Counted from the stretch's first letter, positions 1 through 14,116 are shown. The stretch: DNA of 64,000 bases from Capitulum mitella (GCA_030062745.1 CP099840.1:29577006-29641005); one strand, 5' to 3'. The notes: a model not told the origin generated them from the sequence alone. Made by a program: numbers and translations.

Positions 1-386
1 TTTTCTATGGCATTGGTGACACACTTGGTAGCCACCTTGAACAAGCCAAAGCGGCCCGTGAGCCAAATTTCAACAAGCAATGCCGAAAATGATCACGAAC
101 ATATTTTTCAGTGACAATCATAATCCTGTAGAAAAATCGTTAAACGCAGTTTTATGCCGGTAACAAGCGAACTATTTAGTTCGTCATAAATAAATAATAT
201 TTTGTGCAATGGAAATGTAACTACAGTTTTGTTTGTATAGGTCAGTTATTTAATTTCATGGTTTTTAAACGATACGAAAACTCACTTTATTTCCATAAAC
301 TACTAGTTACGATGGTTGTAAAGTCAATACAAATATGAACTGCCTGCTAGATAAAAAGACCTGCTGGCAGACACCTGCCCCATTCC

Positions 387-1010
387 TCACCCTTTGAAAA
401 TGTCACCGCTCAAAATCGGACACCACCGCAGACACCTGCGCCAAGCGCGTGCGACTGCCGACAGCGCGCTCCAGGCCCGGCTTGGACCACCTGCAGGCGG
501 CCGTCTGAGGCAGGGTCCTCGCACCGGCGCCGCACCGTCGGCCGGCCCACTCACCGCTGCTGAGCACGGCCACTGGCGGCGACGGCCCCGGCGCTGCGCC
601 CTTCCGTGCGGCCACTGGCTGGACACGAGCCGCGTGCCGCGCACACGCGCCACTTTTATACGGCGCCGCCGCCGCCGAGCGGCGCCGGCCGCCCGAAATA
701 GGGCGGTCGCGCGGCGGCCGCGGCCTCGCCGGGCCCGGCCGGCCGCCGGGCGGGCCTCGCCGCCGGGTTCGCGCCGCCAGCGGCGGGGACGCTGCCGGAG
801 ACCCGCTCCGGACCCGCGGGGACCGGCCTGGACGCGATCGATCCCGAGTCGGGAGCGCGCGGCCGCCACCCAAGCCGCAGACGCCCACCGCGCCGAAAAC
901 AAACAGCGGCGGTCGCGGCGCGCGGCCGGCGCCGCCTGTTTAGCGCGCCGGCGGCGTGTTTGGCGCGGCGTGATCGGCGCCGGCCGCGCGGCGTCCGGTA
1001 AATGCTGCGG
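387..1010. other. CpG-dense GC-rich block
   Basis: Very high G+C with dense CG dinucleotides and simple GCCG/CGGCC motifs. Open frames overlap on both strands and in several frames, as expected from composition alone. Could be a CpG-island-like promoter or a GC-rich repeat; no exon was recognised. Confidence 0.5.
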
Positions 1011-1021
1011 ACGAGAAGCAG

Positions 1022-1177
1022 GTGGCGGCTCGTCCCGGCAGAGGCAGATGGCCGCTCGTCCCGACAGAGACAGGCGGACGCTCGTCCTGGCAGAAACAGA
1101 CGACGGCTCGTCCCGGCGGAGGAAAATGGAGGCTCATCGTGGCAGAGGCGGACGGCCGCTCGTTCCGGCAGAAGGCA
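1022..1177. repeat. 26-bp minisatellite, six copies
   Basis: Diverged units of the type ATGGCCGCTCGTCCCGACAG plus six bases start at 1022, 1048, 1074, 1100, 1126 and 1152. Confidence 0.75.
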
Positions 1178-4100
1178 ACGAGCTTCACCGGAAATCCGGG
1201 GTGCCTGCTGTCCGGCTCTCAGACGTAACAGGAAATACAAGAGCCTCCCCCTTGCTAAATCCTTGCATGAACGCATTCCACGATGAAAGGATGTCCCCAG
1301 GCTTTGAAGTGCCCCCAAACTTCGTAAGTGGTACACCTGCACTTTTTCGGACGCATTTTGAGGAAAGTATAGACATGTTTGGACGTTTGAATACAAATGC
1401 TTTGACCAAAGGACTGGGGAAACCGTAGAACTTGCTTAGCTATGTTGCGTGGAACCAATGACAAGGACTTTTGTTTTGGAAAACATTTGAACACCAAAAG
1501 GTATTTTTTCTCAGATGAAATCTAAAGTTTCTTCGTCCACCCTGTTTCCTGGAAAAATGCACCTTTCGGGAACTTAAATAGTTTCGCGGCCTATTTATCC
1601 GCTGATGGAGACAAAGTCTTCTCTTGGTGCTTGCTTCATCCTTTTCCTCCTTCCCCAGGGTGGGGAATCTGAGTAAATGCAAAAAATATCACATGATCAT
1701 GCAAGGCAAAAATATCCCTCGTCAAAAGCCTTCCGTCATTGGACCCTCGTCAAAAGCCTCCCGTCCTTTTCGTTGTCAGTTTCGCAAAAGCCTACTTGGA
1801 AGAAACTGAAAGTTTTTCTGCTCCTTTTGTTACTTCTGGTAGTCCGTGGCCATAGCAGTTGTAACAGTACCTGAAGTCATAAATCTCATTGTTTTACATT
1901 TACACCATGATCTTCCAAGATGCAGAGATCTCGCATCCCGTATCTGTGCTGGAATGGTCAACGATGCCTGATGATACCAGTAATATCTAACAACGCATTC
2001 ACCTGCTGTGGTTGTCTTCCATCACAGACTCCTAAGCCATAATCCAAATGATGCGTGGTCTCGCGATTCGCGCAACTCCTAGACATTGAACACCATGACT
2101 TACGAGGCAGGGACAACGAAACCAGTGTACTCAACTAATGCTGCTCTTAATCGTTTATTCGATCTTCCTGGACGTCTCCCGACCGCGCACACCGACCATG
2201 GTTGCCATGATACTCAGTTGTTTGGCCATGGTCGCTCTGCCGGTTAGAGGACGCACATCTGATGCACACTAACGGACGAAAATAACACGATGGGGCATTA
2301 TCAGCGCAGCTGAGCTTTACAGTGATATTCCATAAAGCTAAGCCAAGCTCCTGCAGACGTTACTTGAACTGGCACAATTTGCCTGAAACTAAGTTGCGCC
2401 AAGTTAACCAAGCTATAATTGCTTTCGGATGGATTTGAATAGTTTGCCTCATCCGATACTTTGATTTAATATTAATACCTCAATCTCGGCGCGTTGATTG
2501 CATAAGACTTACACACGTTTGCGACCTGACTGGGTCCGGATCGATAGTCTGTCGCCCTGTATGAACTGTTTTGAGGCGGTGTTGTGCACATCAGTTGCAT
2601 TCTGGAATGCCTGGTAGGCAGTTTGACTGACATACTCTTACGCACTTTGCCATCCCTATTTCAGATTCACAGGTCTCGGTAAAAACCGTTTTTCTATCCA
2701 ATGAAGCTGAACACATTTAACAGAATTCTCTCGGAATTCAGTGACTTGTCTGACCATTTCACAGCAATAAATAGTGGTCAACTGGTTCAAAGGAAAAAGA
2801 CCAAACGTGTTCAAGTGCCAATCATTGGGATCAGAGTTCATAGTAAGTCGAGCTTGTTGACCGTTACGTAAACTCTGGTCCAGAGTGTACACAGATTTGG
2901 AAACATTTCGCAGCAGGCGACGAATCGCATGGCTTTAGAGGAACCTTGTCACGTCGTGCAGATGGGCAACACGGCCACCCCGTGCCTAGCTGATCCTTTT
3001 GGCCTCTGACCGAACACAGGTGCCCGTTCTGAGAGCCGGACCCAGTACCCATCAGGCAGGGGACTCTGCTGCCCGGCTCCTAATCTGCCAGACTGCGGCA
3101 GCGGCAGCGACAATTATACGCCCCTTTTTAACAAACTTTAAACCCCTTTTAAAATCAGCTAACCCCTTTGAACGAGGCAGGATTACTGTTAATAGATTAG
3201 GCTTTTCTACAACACGTGTGGTCATGACTAACGGACAGACCGATATCAAAGTTGCTTCAATATTACTTGAGAACATGGGTCGTGGGAACATCTAAAAGGC
3301 AAATGACCACGCGCCTACGCTTTCTGATTTTTAGTGTAAGCTAGCCGCCTTTTTATGGCGAAAAGAAACCGCTAGAAGGCACAGCACTCAAGCTCTGACA
3401 CCCGACAAAGCATGAGCATGCCGGGCTAGTTCTCTGCTTGATCAGTGACTGCGTTCCAGTCCAAGGTTTCCGAATGGCCTCTTTCAGCTCATTCCTCCGA
3501 GGATTTCCTGAACCGCAAATCTCCAATGCCGAAAATGAAGCCAATGAGACACTTGCCCACACGCTTACGGCGCTGTACAAGCTCAGTGGAGTTCCACTTT
3601 TAACACAAACTTTGAAATCGCCGGTTCCAAGCCACGGCAAAGTTTAACCGTCTCAGGTGAAAATTCCATGCAGAAAGGTATTGGATTCAGTCGCAGCGGG
3701 CAGTAGAGGCAGGAGAATTTACAGAGCAATGCTTCCGGGGCATTTGTGACATCTAAAGAAGTGATGTTTGACTGCACTGCTTCATGAATATTTACAACGT
3801 ATTTACATGCGTTAGATTACTGAGAGAACACATTTTTCTCAGAACATCGTAATAAGATATAAACCTAACAGGAGTAACGAAAGCGACTAATGTCGTTAAC
3901 TTAGAAATGTGCGAATGTGCCTGAACTGCTTCTTAACCCAGCGAAGTATAGTTCCATGCCGCCTGGCATAATTATGATGGTGATGATCGGTACGGGTGAT
4001 TTGATATATTCTTGGACGACACGGCAACCGGTATGTTCCTTGATGGGCGCAGTTCCAGAAATTGCTGCATTAGTCGCTTAACCCGAGGGCAAACATTCCT

Positions 4101-5340
4101 TAAATTACCGAAATCAAAGTGCATTTGTTTTCCCAGTAGAATTCAAGGAGATTTGGTCCAGTTGTGATTCCTATAACGTCGGCCTTATAAAGTATACGAA
4201 CAACAGGATACAATTTAAATTCAAACAGTGGCTAACGTAATTTTTAAAGGGGTCCGTAAGCACTCGCGAGAAAGTGTATTTCAGAACTCGTGCTATTACC
4301 TGGACATCCAAAGGACTCTAGAGCACTTCATAGTCATACTGGAAACCAGCCTGGGGAAACCCTTAGGCGTATCATTTTCCCGCAAAGCTAAATTTAGCAT
4401 CTGAGGAACGTTGTAAATATCAGAGAAAACCTCGTCACATTTCCAGCAAAAAATACGGATGGAACGACAGGTCTAGCTAAGACGCGTGGTACTCCATAGC
4501 AATGAAACCGGCGCAATGAACTGTAAATGAAGCCTGAAGATTCCCCAATTTCTTTCCCGCTTACATTCATAAGACATATCAGTAATGGCTTTCTTTTAGG
4601 GTCAAATAATTAGCCATTTTAAGTAATGACTGTACCTTTCGACTCCTAAATTTGTTTTTTAGATGACCTTAATGGGACCTGACTTTCTAAACGACTTTCA
4701 GTTTATCTTAAGCCAGCTTCTACATCATTAGGCATCCGGTGTTATCCCAAGGCAAAGAGCATGTTTTGACGGCCGTAATTAGGTAAACAAAGTGCGGAAC
4801 TCTGGTATCTACGGACACAAACAAAGCGTTTTTGCCCCGCAGAGGAATGTGCTATGGATGCTGGGTTTGAATTGCCCCAGGGATGCTACGCGAGTACATT
4901 TTAATACGACCTAAGCTTCGAATCACATCCCTTTCCAGTCACTGGAGAGAACGTAACGAGAAAATGGCCACTGAGCACGACAGCGAAGCACTAATTACAG
5001 AGCACACACGGCACTTGGCAGGACACAGAGGAGTAGCGTCGGTGCTCGTACGACGGAGAGCAGGCGGGAGAGTTCAGACAGCAAGGTATAAACACTGCAA
5101 CATGAATGAGGGGGCACGGCCAACAGAGCGCAGTTTACCGAGCACCTGAAATGGAGGGCAGATCACAGATAGAGGAAGAGAACGGTGCGAAAGGGGCAGA
5201 ACACCTTAGGCTGAATGCAGAGGTGGAGACAGGTGATAGAAAGCAGACAGTATTGGGGTACACCGGAGACGTTATTCGGCGGGGTAGCGCAATGCTTGAC
5301 TGTTCTTTCTCGATTTCGGCCTTCGGATGCCCTGTGAGAT
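1178..5340. other. No gene recognised
   Basis: Ordinary-composition sequence with only short open frames that lack any family motif on either strand. Three near-tandem T/A-rich phrases around 3120-3170 (AACCCCTTTTAAA-like) are the only visible pattern. Confidence 0.6.
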
Positions 5341-6010
5341 GTGGTCATTGAAAACGGTGGGTGTGGACGGCGTACCACCGCATCGCTTCGGAAGTGTTTT
5401 CTTATTCTCGGACCGCATTTGATTCACCTCATTAACACCTCAGTCATCTCTTATGTCTCTTTCTCATCCTGGAAAGCTGCTTGCGTCGTTCCAGTCCATA
5501 AATCTGACTCTTGTGACGTTCCTTATAATTCCCCTTTCATCTCAATTCTTTCTGCACAGTGCTAGCTGTATGTGGAAAGATTGTATGTAAGCAGTCGTCC
5601 TCCCGTCTCGTCGCAAATAAGCTGCGTTTTCTTTTCACTACGTGTACATGTCTGGTTAGTTCACAGAGGATGCCCTGGTTGACGCTGTCGAGTGGATCGT
5701 GCGTCGCATCGACGCAGCGCACATAGATGAAGTCCTTTTAATAGACGTCAGCAAGGCATTTGACAGCGCTGGTCACGACATGTTCCTGGCAAAGCTGCAG
5801 TGGTACGGATCGTTTGGAGGCTACCTCATAAGTCGGCGGCAGGCGGTGAGGAGCTACCCCCTTCCCCTTTCTTCATCCCGTGGCGTCACTCAGGGGCCCA
5901 TTGCTGGCCTGTATTGTTCAGGATCTTCAGGAACGACCTCCTTTCTTGCCTTTCACATGGGCGTCTAGCATCCTAAGCCGGCAACGCCCAGTTGCTGAGC
6001 TCCTTGCTTT
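5341..6010 (+). mobile_element. Decayed reverse transcriptase of a Jockey/CR1-like non-LTR retrotransposon
   Basis: Pieces of one RT domain follow in order but in different frames. First comes GVDGVPPH (from about 5356), then LILGPHLIHLINTSV and SSWKAACVVPVHKSD (5400-5510), the block preceding the RT palm. Then EDALVDAVEWIVRRIDA and LIDVSKAFDSAGHD (5666-5775), the first catalytic-Asp region. Then SSSRGVTQGP and, after another shift, PVLFRIFRNDLLSCLSHG (about 5910-5965), matching the GVPQGS..GPxLF..xxNDL block. At least three frameshifts make it non-functional. No endonuclease or clear 3' end was found. Confidence 0.85.
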
Positions 6011-6261
6011 CTGAATACCTTTCAGTCCTCAAATTTGGCAGCCATCCCGCCGTCCAACCGCATTTTTGAATCAACGCCCTGCTGGTAAATCCAGCTTAAG
6101 CCACCCTTCTCCTAGTCGGAACTAGCCGGTCCCTAGGGAAGGCCTCTTTCCTCTAACTAATGTTCAACTTAATTAAAACCAACTATAAACAGTTTCATGC
6201 ATCACTTCGTGCTTCTGGTGCAACGGAAGTATTTCAGAACAGTTTGGCCGATGAAAGACGC

Positions 6262-6835
6262 TATTGGATCAGCTCACCCAACCGACAACTGGCAAGTCAA
6301 GTCAGTCGACCATTGACAACAGGTACAGCCGACCACTGACAACAGGTATATCCGACCACTCACAACAGGTACTGCCGACCGCTGGCAACAGGTACAACCG
6401 ACCACTCACAACAGGTAGTGCCGACCGTTGGCAACAGGTACAGCCGATCATTCACAACAGATACAGACGACCACTGACAACAGGTACAGTCGGCCATTGA
6501 CAACTATTACAGCCGACCACTGACAACAGGCACAGCCGACCACTGACAACAAGTACAGTCGGCCACTGACGACGTGTACAGTCGACCACTGACGACATGT
6601 ACAACCGGTCACTGACAAGAAGTACAGTCGACCACTGACAACCGGTACAATCGATTACTTACAACAGATACAGCCGACAGCTGGCAATAGGCACAGCCGA
6701 CAGCTGGCAATAGGTACCGCCGACAGCTGGCAATAGATACAGCAGATCGCTGGCAACAGGTACAGCCGACCATTAGCAGCAGGTACGTGTGGCTGACCGC
6801 TGGCAAAAACTATGTCCAGTTGGCTGCTGGCAGCA
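6262..6835. repeat. 23-bp minisatellite, over 20 copies
   Basis: Unit GACCACTGACAACAGGTACAG plus CC, repeated head to tail from about 6308 with substitutions. A short degenerate lead lies at 6262-6307. Toward the end the unit drifts to GACAGCTGGCAATAGGTAC. Adjacent repeats touch with no spacers, so this is not a CRISPR array. Confidence 0.9.
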
Positions 6836-8810
6836 ATTTTCTGTCCTAACTGTTGAACTAAACTCGCATGGAGGATGGCCTTTTGACGGAAGAATCAAGC
6901 GGATGATGACCTTCGAATTTTTCCGATACAATATTATTTTCCGTACTATTACCCTCGCCGGACAAAGCCTGTGTGCATGAGGTTGCCATCACCTCGCGGC
7001 CTGCGTAAAGGGTTGACATTTTTGTCTTCCAACCTTCCCGGATCTTAAAAGAAAAGAAATTTTTTTTTCAGATCCTGTCAGGTCGCTGTATTACGACGTC
7101 ATTCGCGAGGGACTGTAAACCGTTTTTTTTTACAGTTGTACGGGGACTTCTTTCTCAGGAGTTTGACGAGATACCGGCCCAGTTTTCGAAAGAGAAAAGT
7201 TTGGGCACATGCTTGGCAATGTTTAGCAATTTGAATGGTCAGTGACCTTTCGAGGCCACGTTAGGTCATGGACCCTATACAATCTCAAAATGGCTTGGAA
7301 CCGATTATGAGTACTTTCTGTTGCGGATTTAAGTGATGACAATGATTTCTATCCTTCGCGATGATTAGAACTCTTACCTCTGATAAACACCATTTTTGGC
7401 ACAAACAACGTACTAAAGAATGACAATGACATTCGTCCTTTTAGTTATCTTAAATTAGCCTTAAGAGAACACAATCATGGACTTTTCATAGATTTTACAA
7501 CCAGATCGCTACAAAAACATGGTTTGCAGTCCAAAAGATCATAAACTACTAAGACAACGGAAAGGGCAATCGGTATGGGCAATTCCGCCCCTTTCACTGT
7601 GACCGAAGAGGTAACTGCGTAGAGTGAAGAGATTAACTGAGGCAGCATTCTGCCTAGAAAGAAACAAGCTATATGCTCATGTTTGTTCCGTTGCTCCATC
7701 TTGACTTGGATATAAATGAGATGGCGTGGCAATTGCCCCTTGACTGGGGCGCAGAGGAACATAGTTACATCCGGCAAAGGTTAGTTCTATACGGCTAATG
7801 GTAACGCAATATAAAGCGTTGCAGAGCAGGACTACGGCGACCAGATATGTTACAGGAAGTGTAGGAAAATGCAGTATGCGCGAGTAATTGTATAAATGTA
7901 ATAAAAAAACAAATAAAATTAAAAAATATGCAAGCGTGGCACAAAGGTACTCGCTGTAGTTTGAAACCTATCCGGTCAATCTGTCTAGTCCTGAATCTTT
8001 GTCGGGGAACTGCGCCAAGGTTAAGTGAAGAGGTCGTGACAAGGCATGTGCCGTGGAGCTGGCGAAAGCAGCAGAAACACGCGCGCAAGGAGAGCACGCA
8101 AGCGATGACGCTAAATGTGTGGATGGAAAAGACGTCTAAAATCGTTTCACGCTTGCTGCGGAGGCATCGAAAAACAAGAGCATTCAGTTACTCGCGTTTC
8201 AGTCGCGAAGAACACCACAGGGACTGGGGTCATGCGACCAGTTTGCATCTAACGAAAAACATTAGCAGGCTCAACGGATGATCAGTTTCTTATGTCGTTC
8301 CAGGGAAGCTGGAGTTGGACTGCGCTTATTCCCCATTTTTGCCTGAAACATGTGTGGTAAAGTGAACCATCTTTGGAAACATGTCCTATCGGCCTGAGCA
8401 TCATATGACTTTATGGGCTTCCGCCAAGTTCGGAACATGCACATTTGAAAATTCTTGAGGAACGGTCCCTGCTGTCACTGCGCGCCCCACTAACAGTCGT
8501 GTAATCGTCACGATTCTGGACAAATTAGAACTCCATCCAGTTTCTCGGCGGACAGTGTAAGGTGCGCGAAACTCTGCTTTATCTCAGGATGAATGCCACG
8601 TGCCGTTTCTCATCAACGTTATGCTACAGTTCGTTCACCACGCATCGCATTCTAGCCAAAACTCACCAACGCAAATTCCAGTTACCTAAGTTTCGCACAA
8701 TCAGCAAACAACTTCCCCTTGCTCTTGATCATGAAGCACGATGAATCCCTCGACCTCTCAGACGTTCTAATTGGCGCTGTTGAGTTCGGTGGATGTTTGT
8801 GCTGCGTGGC
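6836..8810. other. No gene recognised
   Basis: AT-leaning sequence with short unsupported open frames, including 7475-7777 minus (100 codons) and 7928-8281 plus (117 codons). Neither resembles a known domain nor has clear splice context. Confidence 0.55.
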
Positions 8811-8814
8811 TGCC

Positions 8815-8935
8815 GTGCGAGGCCGCGGCGAGATGCGGTCGGCCGCCGGCGGGTGCGGCGCCCGGTGTCGCTCCGGACGGCCAGCGGGCCGGACGACGCC
8901 GGCCGCGACAGGGGAGGGGCCGCACTCCAGGTGAG
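8815..8935. other. Short CpG-dense block
   Basis: GC-rich stretch (GCGGTCGGCCGCCGGCGGG and similar) next to the purine microsatellite; no exon recognised. Confidence 0.4.
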
Positions 8936-9008
8936 GTGAGATGACGATCGATGGGGTCTCCGGTGCCCGGAACGACTGTGGTCTGGCCCGACGCCGGCCA
9001 CGGGCGGC

Positions 9009-9240
<232 letters not shown>

Positions 9241-9639
9241 AAATAAAAGTAAAATCACACCATTGCCAAATCATAATATTTCGCAAGCATACCAGAAAGT
9301 CATGAGATATGACATGTGAAACTGGAACTAATTCTCATGCACCGAGTTTACATGCGTCTTATAACTGCAAGATTGTGACCACAGTGCGGCAACAAAAGTT
9401 TTTTTGTGTCGTAATTTAGAAGGCGACAGTTATATCTAAAGACAGTTTTGCCGTATCACCGTCACTTTCTGGAAAGCCTCTGCCTCTGTGCTGGCGAAGA
9501 TTAAAGAGCTGGCCGTCCAGAGAGCTGATGGCTTGCACCAGAGCCAACAGAACGGAACATTGTCGCCGTCAGACGGAATGATGAATGCTGACTAACGGGC
9601 CAATAAAGCACCTCCGTCGTCACACCTCCCGTCACACGG

Positions 9640-9875
9640 CAGGAAAGTGGCACACCTCGTCTTCCAGCTGCGGGAGTCTGACGTACGAACTGTCGGCTCC
9701 GACGGTCTGACAGTCGGGCCGCCAGCGTCGGCTCCGATAGTCGAGCAGTCGGATTGTCAGCTGTCGGCAACGACAGCCGGACCATCGAATGTAAGCTCCG
9801 ACAGCCGAACAGCCAGACTTCTGTTTTTATGACAGTCGGACAGTGGGACATTCAGCTGTCGGCTGTGATAGTCGA
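9640..9875. repeat. Degenerate short repeats around GTCGGCTCCGAC
   Basis: Scattered copies of GTCGGCTCCGA, GACAGTCGGAC and CAGCTGTCGGC recur at irregular 20-40-bp spacing in both orientations. Confidence 0.5.
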
Positions 9876-12800
9876 GAGCAGAGGATGTGATGGGAAGCTT
9901 AGAACGGAAGGCGAACCTGTTGCACGACATTCACGTGAACTGCATTAGCGGAGTACATTCATGCAAGCCAGACTGCCCGTTCAACTCTGCTGAGCCGCAT
10001 GAATGGGTCTAGCCTCGAAAAGGCATTTAATTCCGAAAACGCCTGGAGACGCCTGAAAACGTCTGAATGCTGCCGACGCTGCCCAATGTTCGCGGTTAAG
10101 CCCGCCGGCCGCCGCAGCGTGCCGCTGCGGGCTGCACCGGCTGCTCAGCCTGCCAGACACGTTGTCGGACGCACAATGCCACGTGAAGTCGTGACCGCCA
10201 GGCCACCGGCCGACTGCTGTTGTCATCTCTCGTCGCCCGCCGCCCAGCGAGCTCAGCCGATTGTCCTGTCGTCTCGGCGACTAATGGCCGGAGGCAGAGT
10301 GCCGGAGGTGCCAGCAAAACTCGGGAGCAACAGGCCTGTTAAAATTCTGGCGCTGTGGAGACGCTATGAGTCACAGCCCAGCTTCCTTGGTGCTGCCTGC
10401 GCTGGTATGGATTACTCAGCGCCTTCCTACCGGATAGCAATAAACCTTTGATGAACGTGCTACACTTCGTGAATTACCTTTCTCACGATATCAAGGACAT
10501 ACGAATGAGCTCCGGACGATATCAAATGTTGTCTTATGTTGCAACGGAGAAAAAGCAAAATTGTTTGGCCATTTTTAAGATAAAAGATTTGAAAGCCGCA
10601 TGTAATCTATCCATTTTCTGTATTAGGTAAACATCGTGATCGTAGCACCATATCTAGCCATTGGTTTTTGTCCATTCAGTGTTTACAGTTTAAGCTAAAA
10701 CACATTATAGACAGGGCCTACGATAAAAAAGGACAAAAAAGACGATAAGCCGAGCTGGATATGATTAAGATCACCCCAAATAAATTCACTCTGTGCGCAG
10801 CTGGTACCCAACAAGCCATTTACACATATATACATATCGAGTTTAAATGGCGTATCCCATAATTGCTCGAGCATTATAGGGAAGCTTACATTTAGATGAG
10901 CAGCATGTCCTGTAAAATTGTCACGCATCATGCTTACAGCGATACTAATAAAACGAAATACGAGAAAAAATAGCACAGACTTTAACAAATGATGAAATGG
11001 ATCATACACGCACTGAATACACGCCATAAATTCATTCAGCATGGAATTCGAAAGCCGAATAAACATGGCGTCTCATGGAGTGCATTCCTCAATGATGCTG
11101 AAATTCCCATCGAAACATGGTAGTGGGTAAACCGAACCGAAAAAAGGGATCAGTGCGTGTCCAACAAAGACATCTGCACGTGGACTTTGGCGACATCCCG
11201 CTGCGACTGGCGGCATTTCAGTAACGCCTTTCTAGCCTGGAAATCGAGCCAACTGTTGCCAACACGCCCTCAGACAACCGTCACTGAGTGAAGTGCTGCC
11301 ATTCCCACTTCCAGAGTCCCCTGAAGGCCACTCACTGGAGTGGCTCGCTTCGGCGCCCAGTGTCGGCAAGGCTGTCGTTCCCGAGACTGTCGACTGCGAG
11401 CGGCTACGACCGTCAGGAAATTGTTGATGCAGTGATTAGTCTGGCGGTCTGAGGCCAGCAACAGGCGACGGGAGCTTACAAATACGTTAATCATCTAATT
11501 CCACAACCTAGCCATGTTTTGCGCGTAAAGGTGAAACATGGACGATTCCGATTTTTAGTGATTACTTTTGGGTTGATGAACGATAGATTTAAGCCATGAG
11601 GTTCCGGAATTTCATTTGTAATCATAGTTTGACGGTACAGGGAAAACTGCTTTGCTAAAACAAGATCTGAAAAGCATGATTTCAGTTTTGTCCAGATGAG
11701 GAGACACAAATGACTCAATGTTTATCCATAGGCCATCTCCAGGAATAATAAAAACTGACGTTACAGAATACCAATAGCTAAAGCACAACTGACTTTGCAT
11801 TATGTGATATCGTTTGCAAATTTTGTGCCACGCATACTAGAGGAAAATGAACCATGCTTTAGTACCTACTTTCAATGTTATGATCGTAAATATGTCAATG
11901 CAATCATTGCTTATAACCTTTTAACTGCGCTCTTTGCGGGAAACATTTGATTGCATCGACATATTTCAACATTCATCCTCAGGAAATAGCCCTTCAGGCG
12001 GCTTTTGCCAATGGCAGTAAGACATGCGACAAAATACTAGCGCACAACATTTTTCTGGAAGACATTTAAGACACAGCGCATCGCATGCTGAGGTGGCAGC
12101 TGGAGAACGACAGTGCCGTGCAGCCGCCGCCCGGGACACAAAAACTGTTTTCTCGACCGCGAGACGGCATCTTGGTAGATAGAGATCGCGTTTCATGGCT
12201 GAGCGGCACTCGCGCACCACGACCGCGGAGTGCCTCTGAAACGGCGACTAGAGGGAAACCTTGGCGCTGTCATCGCTGCTATCGTGATACTCTGTGTACC
12301 TTTATCCGATCCCTCCGCCTGAAGTTGATTTATTATGCGGTGATTTTCGAAACCGCCAGGATGTTTGTTTTCAGTGCCACTGACATGTTTCGCGTCGCGT
12401 CATATTCTTGAGACAACACGTCTTGAATACACTCGACGATATTATCTTAACGCCCAAACAATACAAATCAGACCAGTGTCTTTTCAGCCATCCTGGTGGC
12501 CAACAATATAGTGTTGATTCAGAAGTGACATTTCAGGCGTCAACAGAAATAATGATCTTGTTTTCCTAATCATCATGACGAACACACCGTAACTCATCCA
12601 GGGCACCGCACAGCGGAGGAGGATGACCTCTGGGCGGAGACCGGCCCTGGTGCTGCGAGAACGGTACGGCATACGTGCTGGCAGAGCTCAGGTCCGCCTG
12701 AGCCAATTTGGAACTGCAGCTGGCGAAGGCATTCCACGGCTGGGGACGCCTCGCGCCATGTCTCCGCTTTTATCCGGATGAGGAACGATGCCGTGAATTC

Positions 12801-13057
12801 TCCGGACTCAGGATTTATAGACGAGCCCTTTCTCCCGGCCACTTCGTGACGTTGCACCAGCCACTCAGACATTAGGTGGCACACCCTATCCACTTTGAAA
12901 TCCTCCATGAAGATACGGTCGTCATTTTTGTCCGCTGTACGTGCTCTGCAAACTCCTGCCTTCCGTCCTGCGTCGCAGCCGGAGGTCTGCGTCTTGTGGG
13001 AAAGTTAGATTTCCTCCAACCATTCTGAGATTCAGCGTTCCTTTTTTCGACGACACA
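9876..13057. other. No gene recognised
   Basis: Mixed composition. Unsupported open frames include 9999-10451 plus (150 codons, GC-rich part) and 10695-11066 minus (123 codons, hydrophobic and AT-rich). No motif or splice support for either. Confidence 0.5.
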
Positions 13058-13095
13058 TGACATTACGCAATATTACGGAATATTACGTAATGTCA
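13058..13095. other. Imperfect palindrome with 10-bp perfect arms
   Basis: TGACATTACG and CGTAATGTCA flank an AT-rich loop that itself contains AATATTACGGAATATT. Possible protein-binding palindrome or chance structure. Confidence 0.4.
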
Positions 13096-13950
13096 CAATG
13101 CTATAACATAACCCTGTTACGGTCGACGTATGACAAAAACTCCGAAAGTCCGTCCCCAGCCAGCGGGAAAAGTCGTCAGTCGTTTCCAGCAGACACCGCG
13201 GTACCACCCGCGTCGGCCAGCCACCAGGTATTGCCCGAACATGGCGGCGAGCGACGGCTGAGCGACTGACAGGCGGAGCAGGGGGATGGGGGGGGGGGTC
13301 AGGGGCGCCGGCTGCCAGAGACCTCTCCACGCCTTGCCCGTCCGCTCGGAGACAAATGTCGGCCCCGAGCGTCCGCCGCCAAGCCGGGCACACTCATTTG
13401 CGGCCTTGGAGGTGGGAAGAGTAATTGGTTTCAGGTGGCCGCCGCCGGAATGCAGCGGGAGACCAGACCCTCACGGGACAGATTAGCCCAACTGACAACG
13501 CACCCGGCTGGCCATTGTGGTCGGGTCTCGGCCGGTCTCGCATGCCAGCGGTAATGATCGCCCATAATTTTTCCCTCCGCCGTTTGTTGTGCTTTTTGTT
13601 GCGCCGTTTGTTTGGGGACGAGGCGTTAGGCGTCATCCATCTCAAGCTCAGCATTGAAACTGAGGAAACATCAGTGAATACTTTAAAGAATTAACCTAGC
13701 GATGAGCGGGGTATTTTGCAACCTACAGCTTATTGGGAGCACTCCCTCCTGCCCATATCGATAACCAATAGTTTTCGATAATTCAGAGGGCAATCAACAG
13801 GCCGACATCCTAATGCCCCCATCCCATTTGTTGACGTCACCAATGATATGGCACCAATATACCTCACAGTTCAGGTCAGATGTCCAACTCTGATGTTTAT
13901 TTCAGGATTTGTTAATGAAGGGTTGAATTTTCTAAGGATGGTATATGCTT

Positions 13951-14116
13951 GTGATGTTCTTCTCTCCGTACTCCAGCTGTGAGGGCAGCGCTTTGGCTGT
14001 GACACTGCAGTTAGATGACACAGTTGAGCTTACCTCAGATGAGCAACATCACCTAACTGCAAAGTAACCGCTAAAGCACTGTCCTCACAGCTGGAGTGCC
14101 GAGAGAAAAACATCAC
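13951..14116. mobile_element. Hairpin MITE or long inverted repeat
   Basis: Left arm 13951-14022 (GTGATGTTCTTCTCTC, then CTCCAGCTGTGAGG) pairs with right arm 14045-14116. The mismatch level is about 15-20%, with a loop of roughly 22 nt. No ORF. Length and structure fit a short foldback MITE. Confidence 0.65.

Noticed and set aside
387..1428. Long overlapping open frames (up to 344 codons) on both strands
   Set aside because: They arise from very GC-rich sequence and the 26-bp minisatellite; the peptides are Arg/Ala/Pro-rich with no domain, and opposite frames are equally open.
6262..6835. Repeat array resembling a CRISPR
   Set aside because: Units are contiguous and diverged, with no unique spacers, and the window is eukaryotic.
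10695..11066. 123-codon hydrophobic minus-strand frame
   Set aside because: AT-rich chance frame; hydrophobicity follows from T-rich codons and no family or splice signals are evident.
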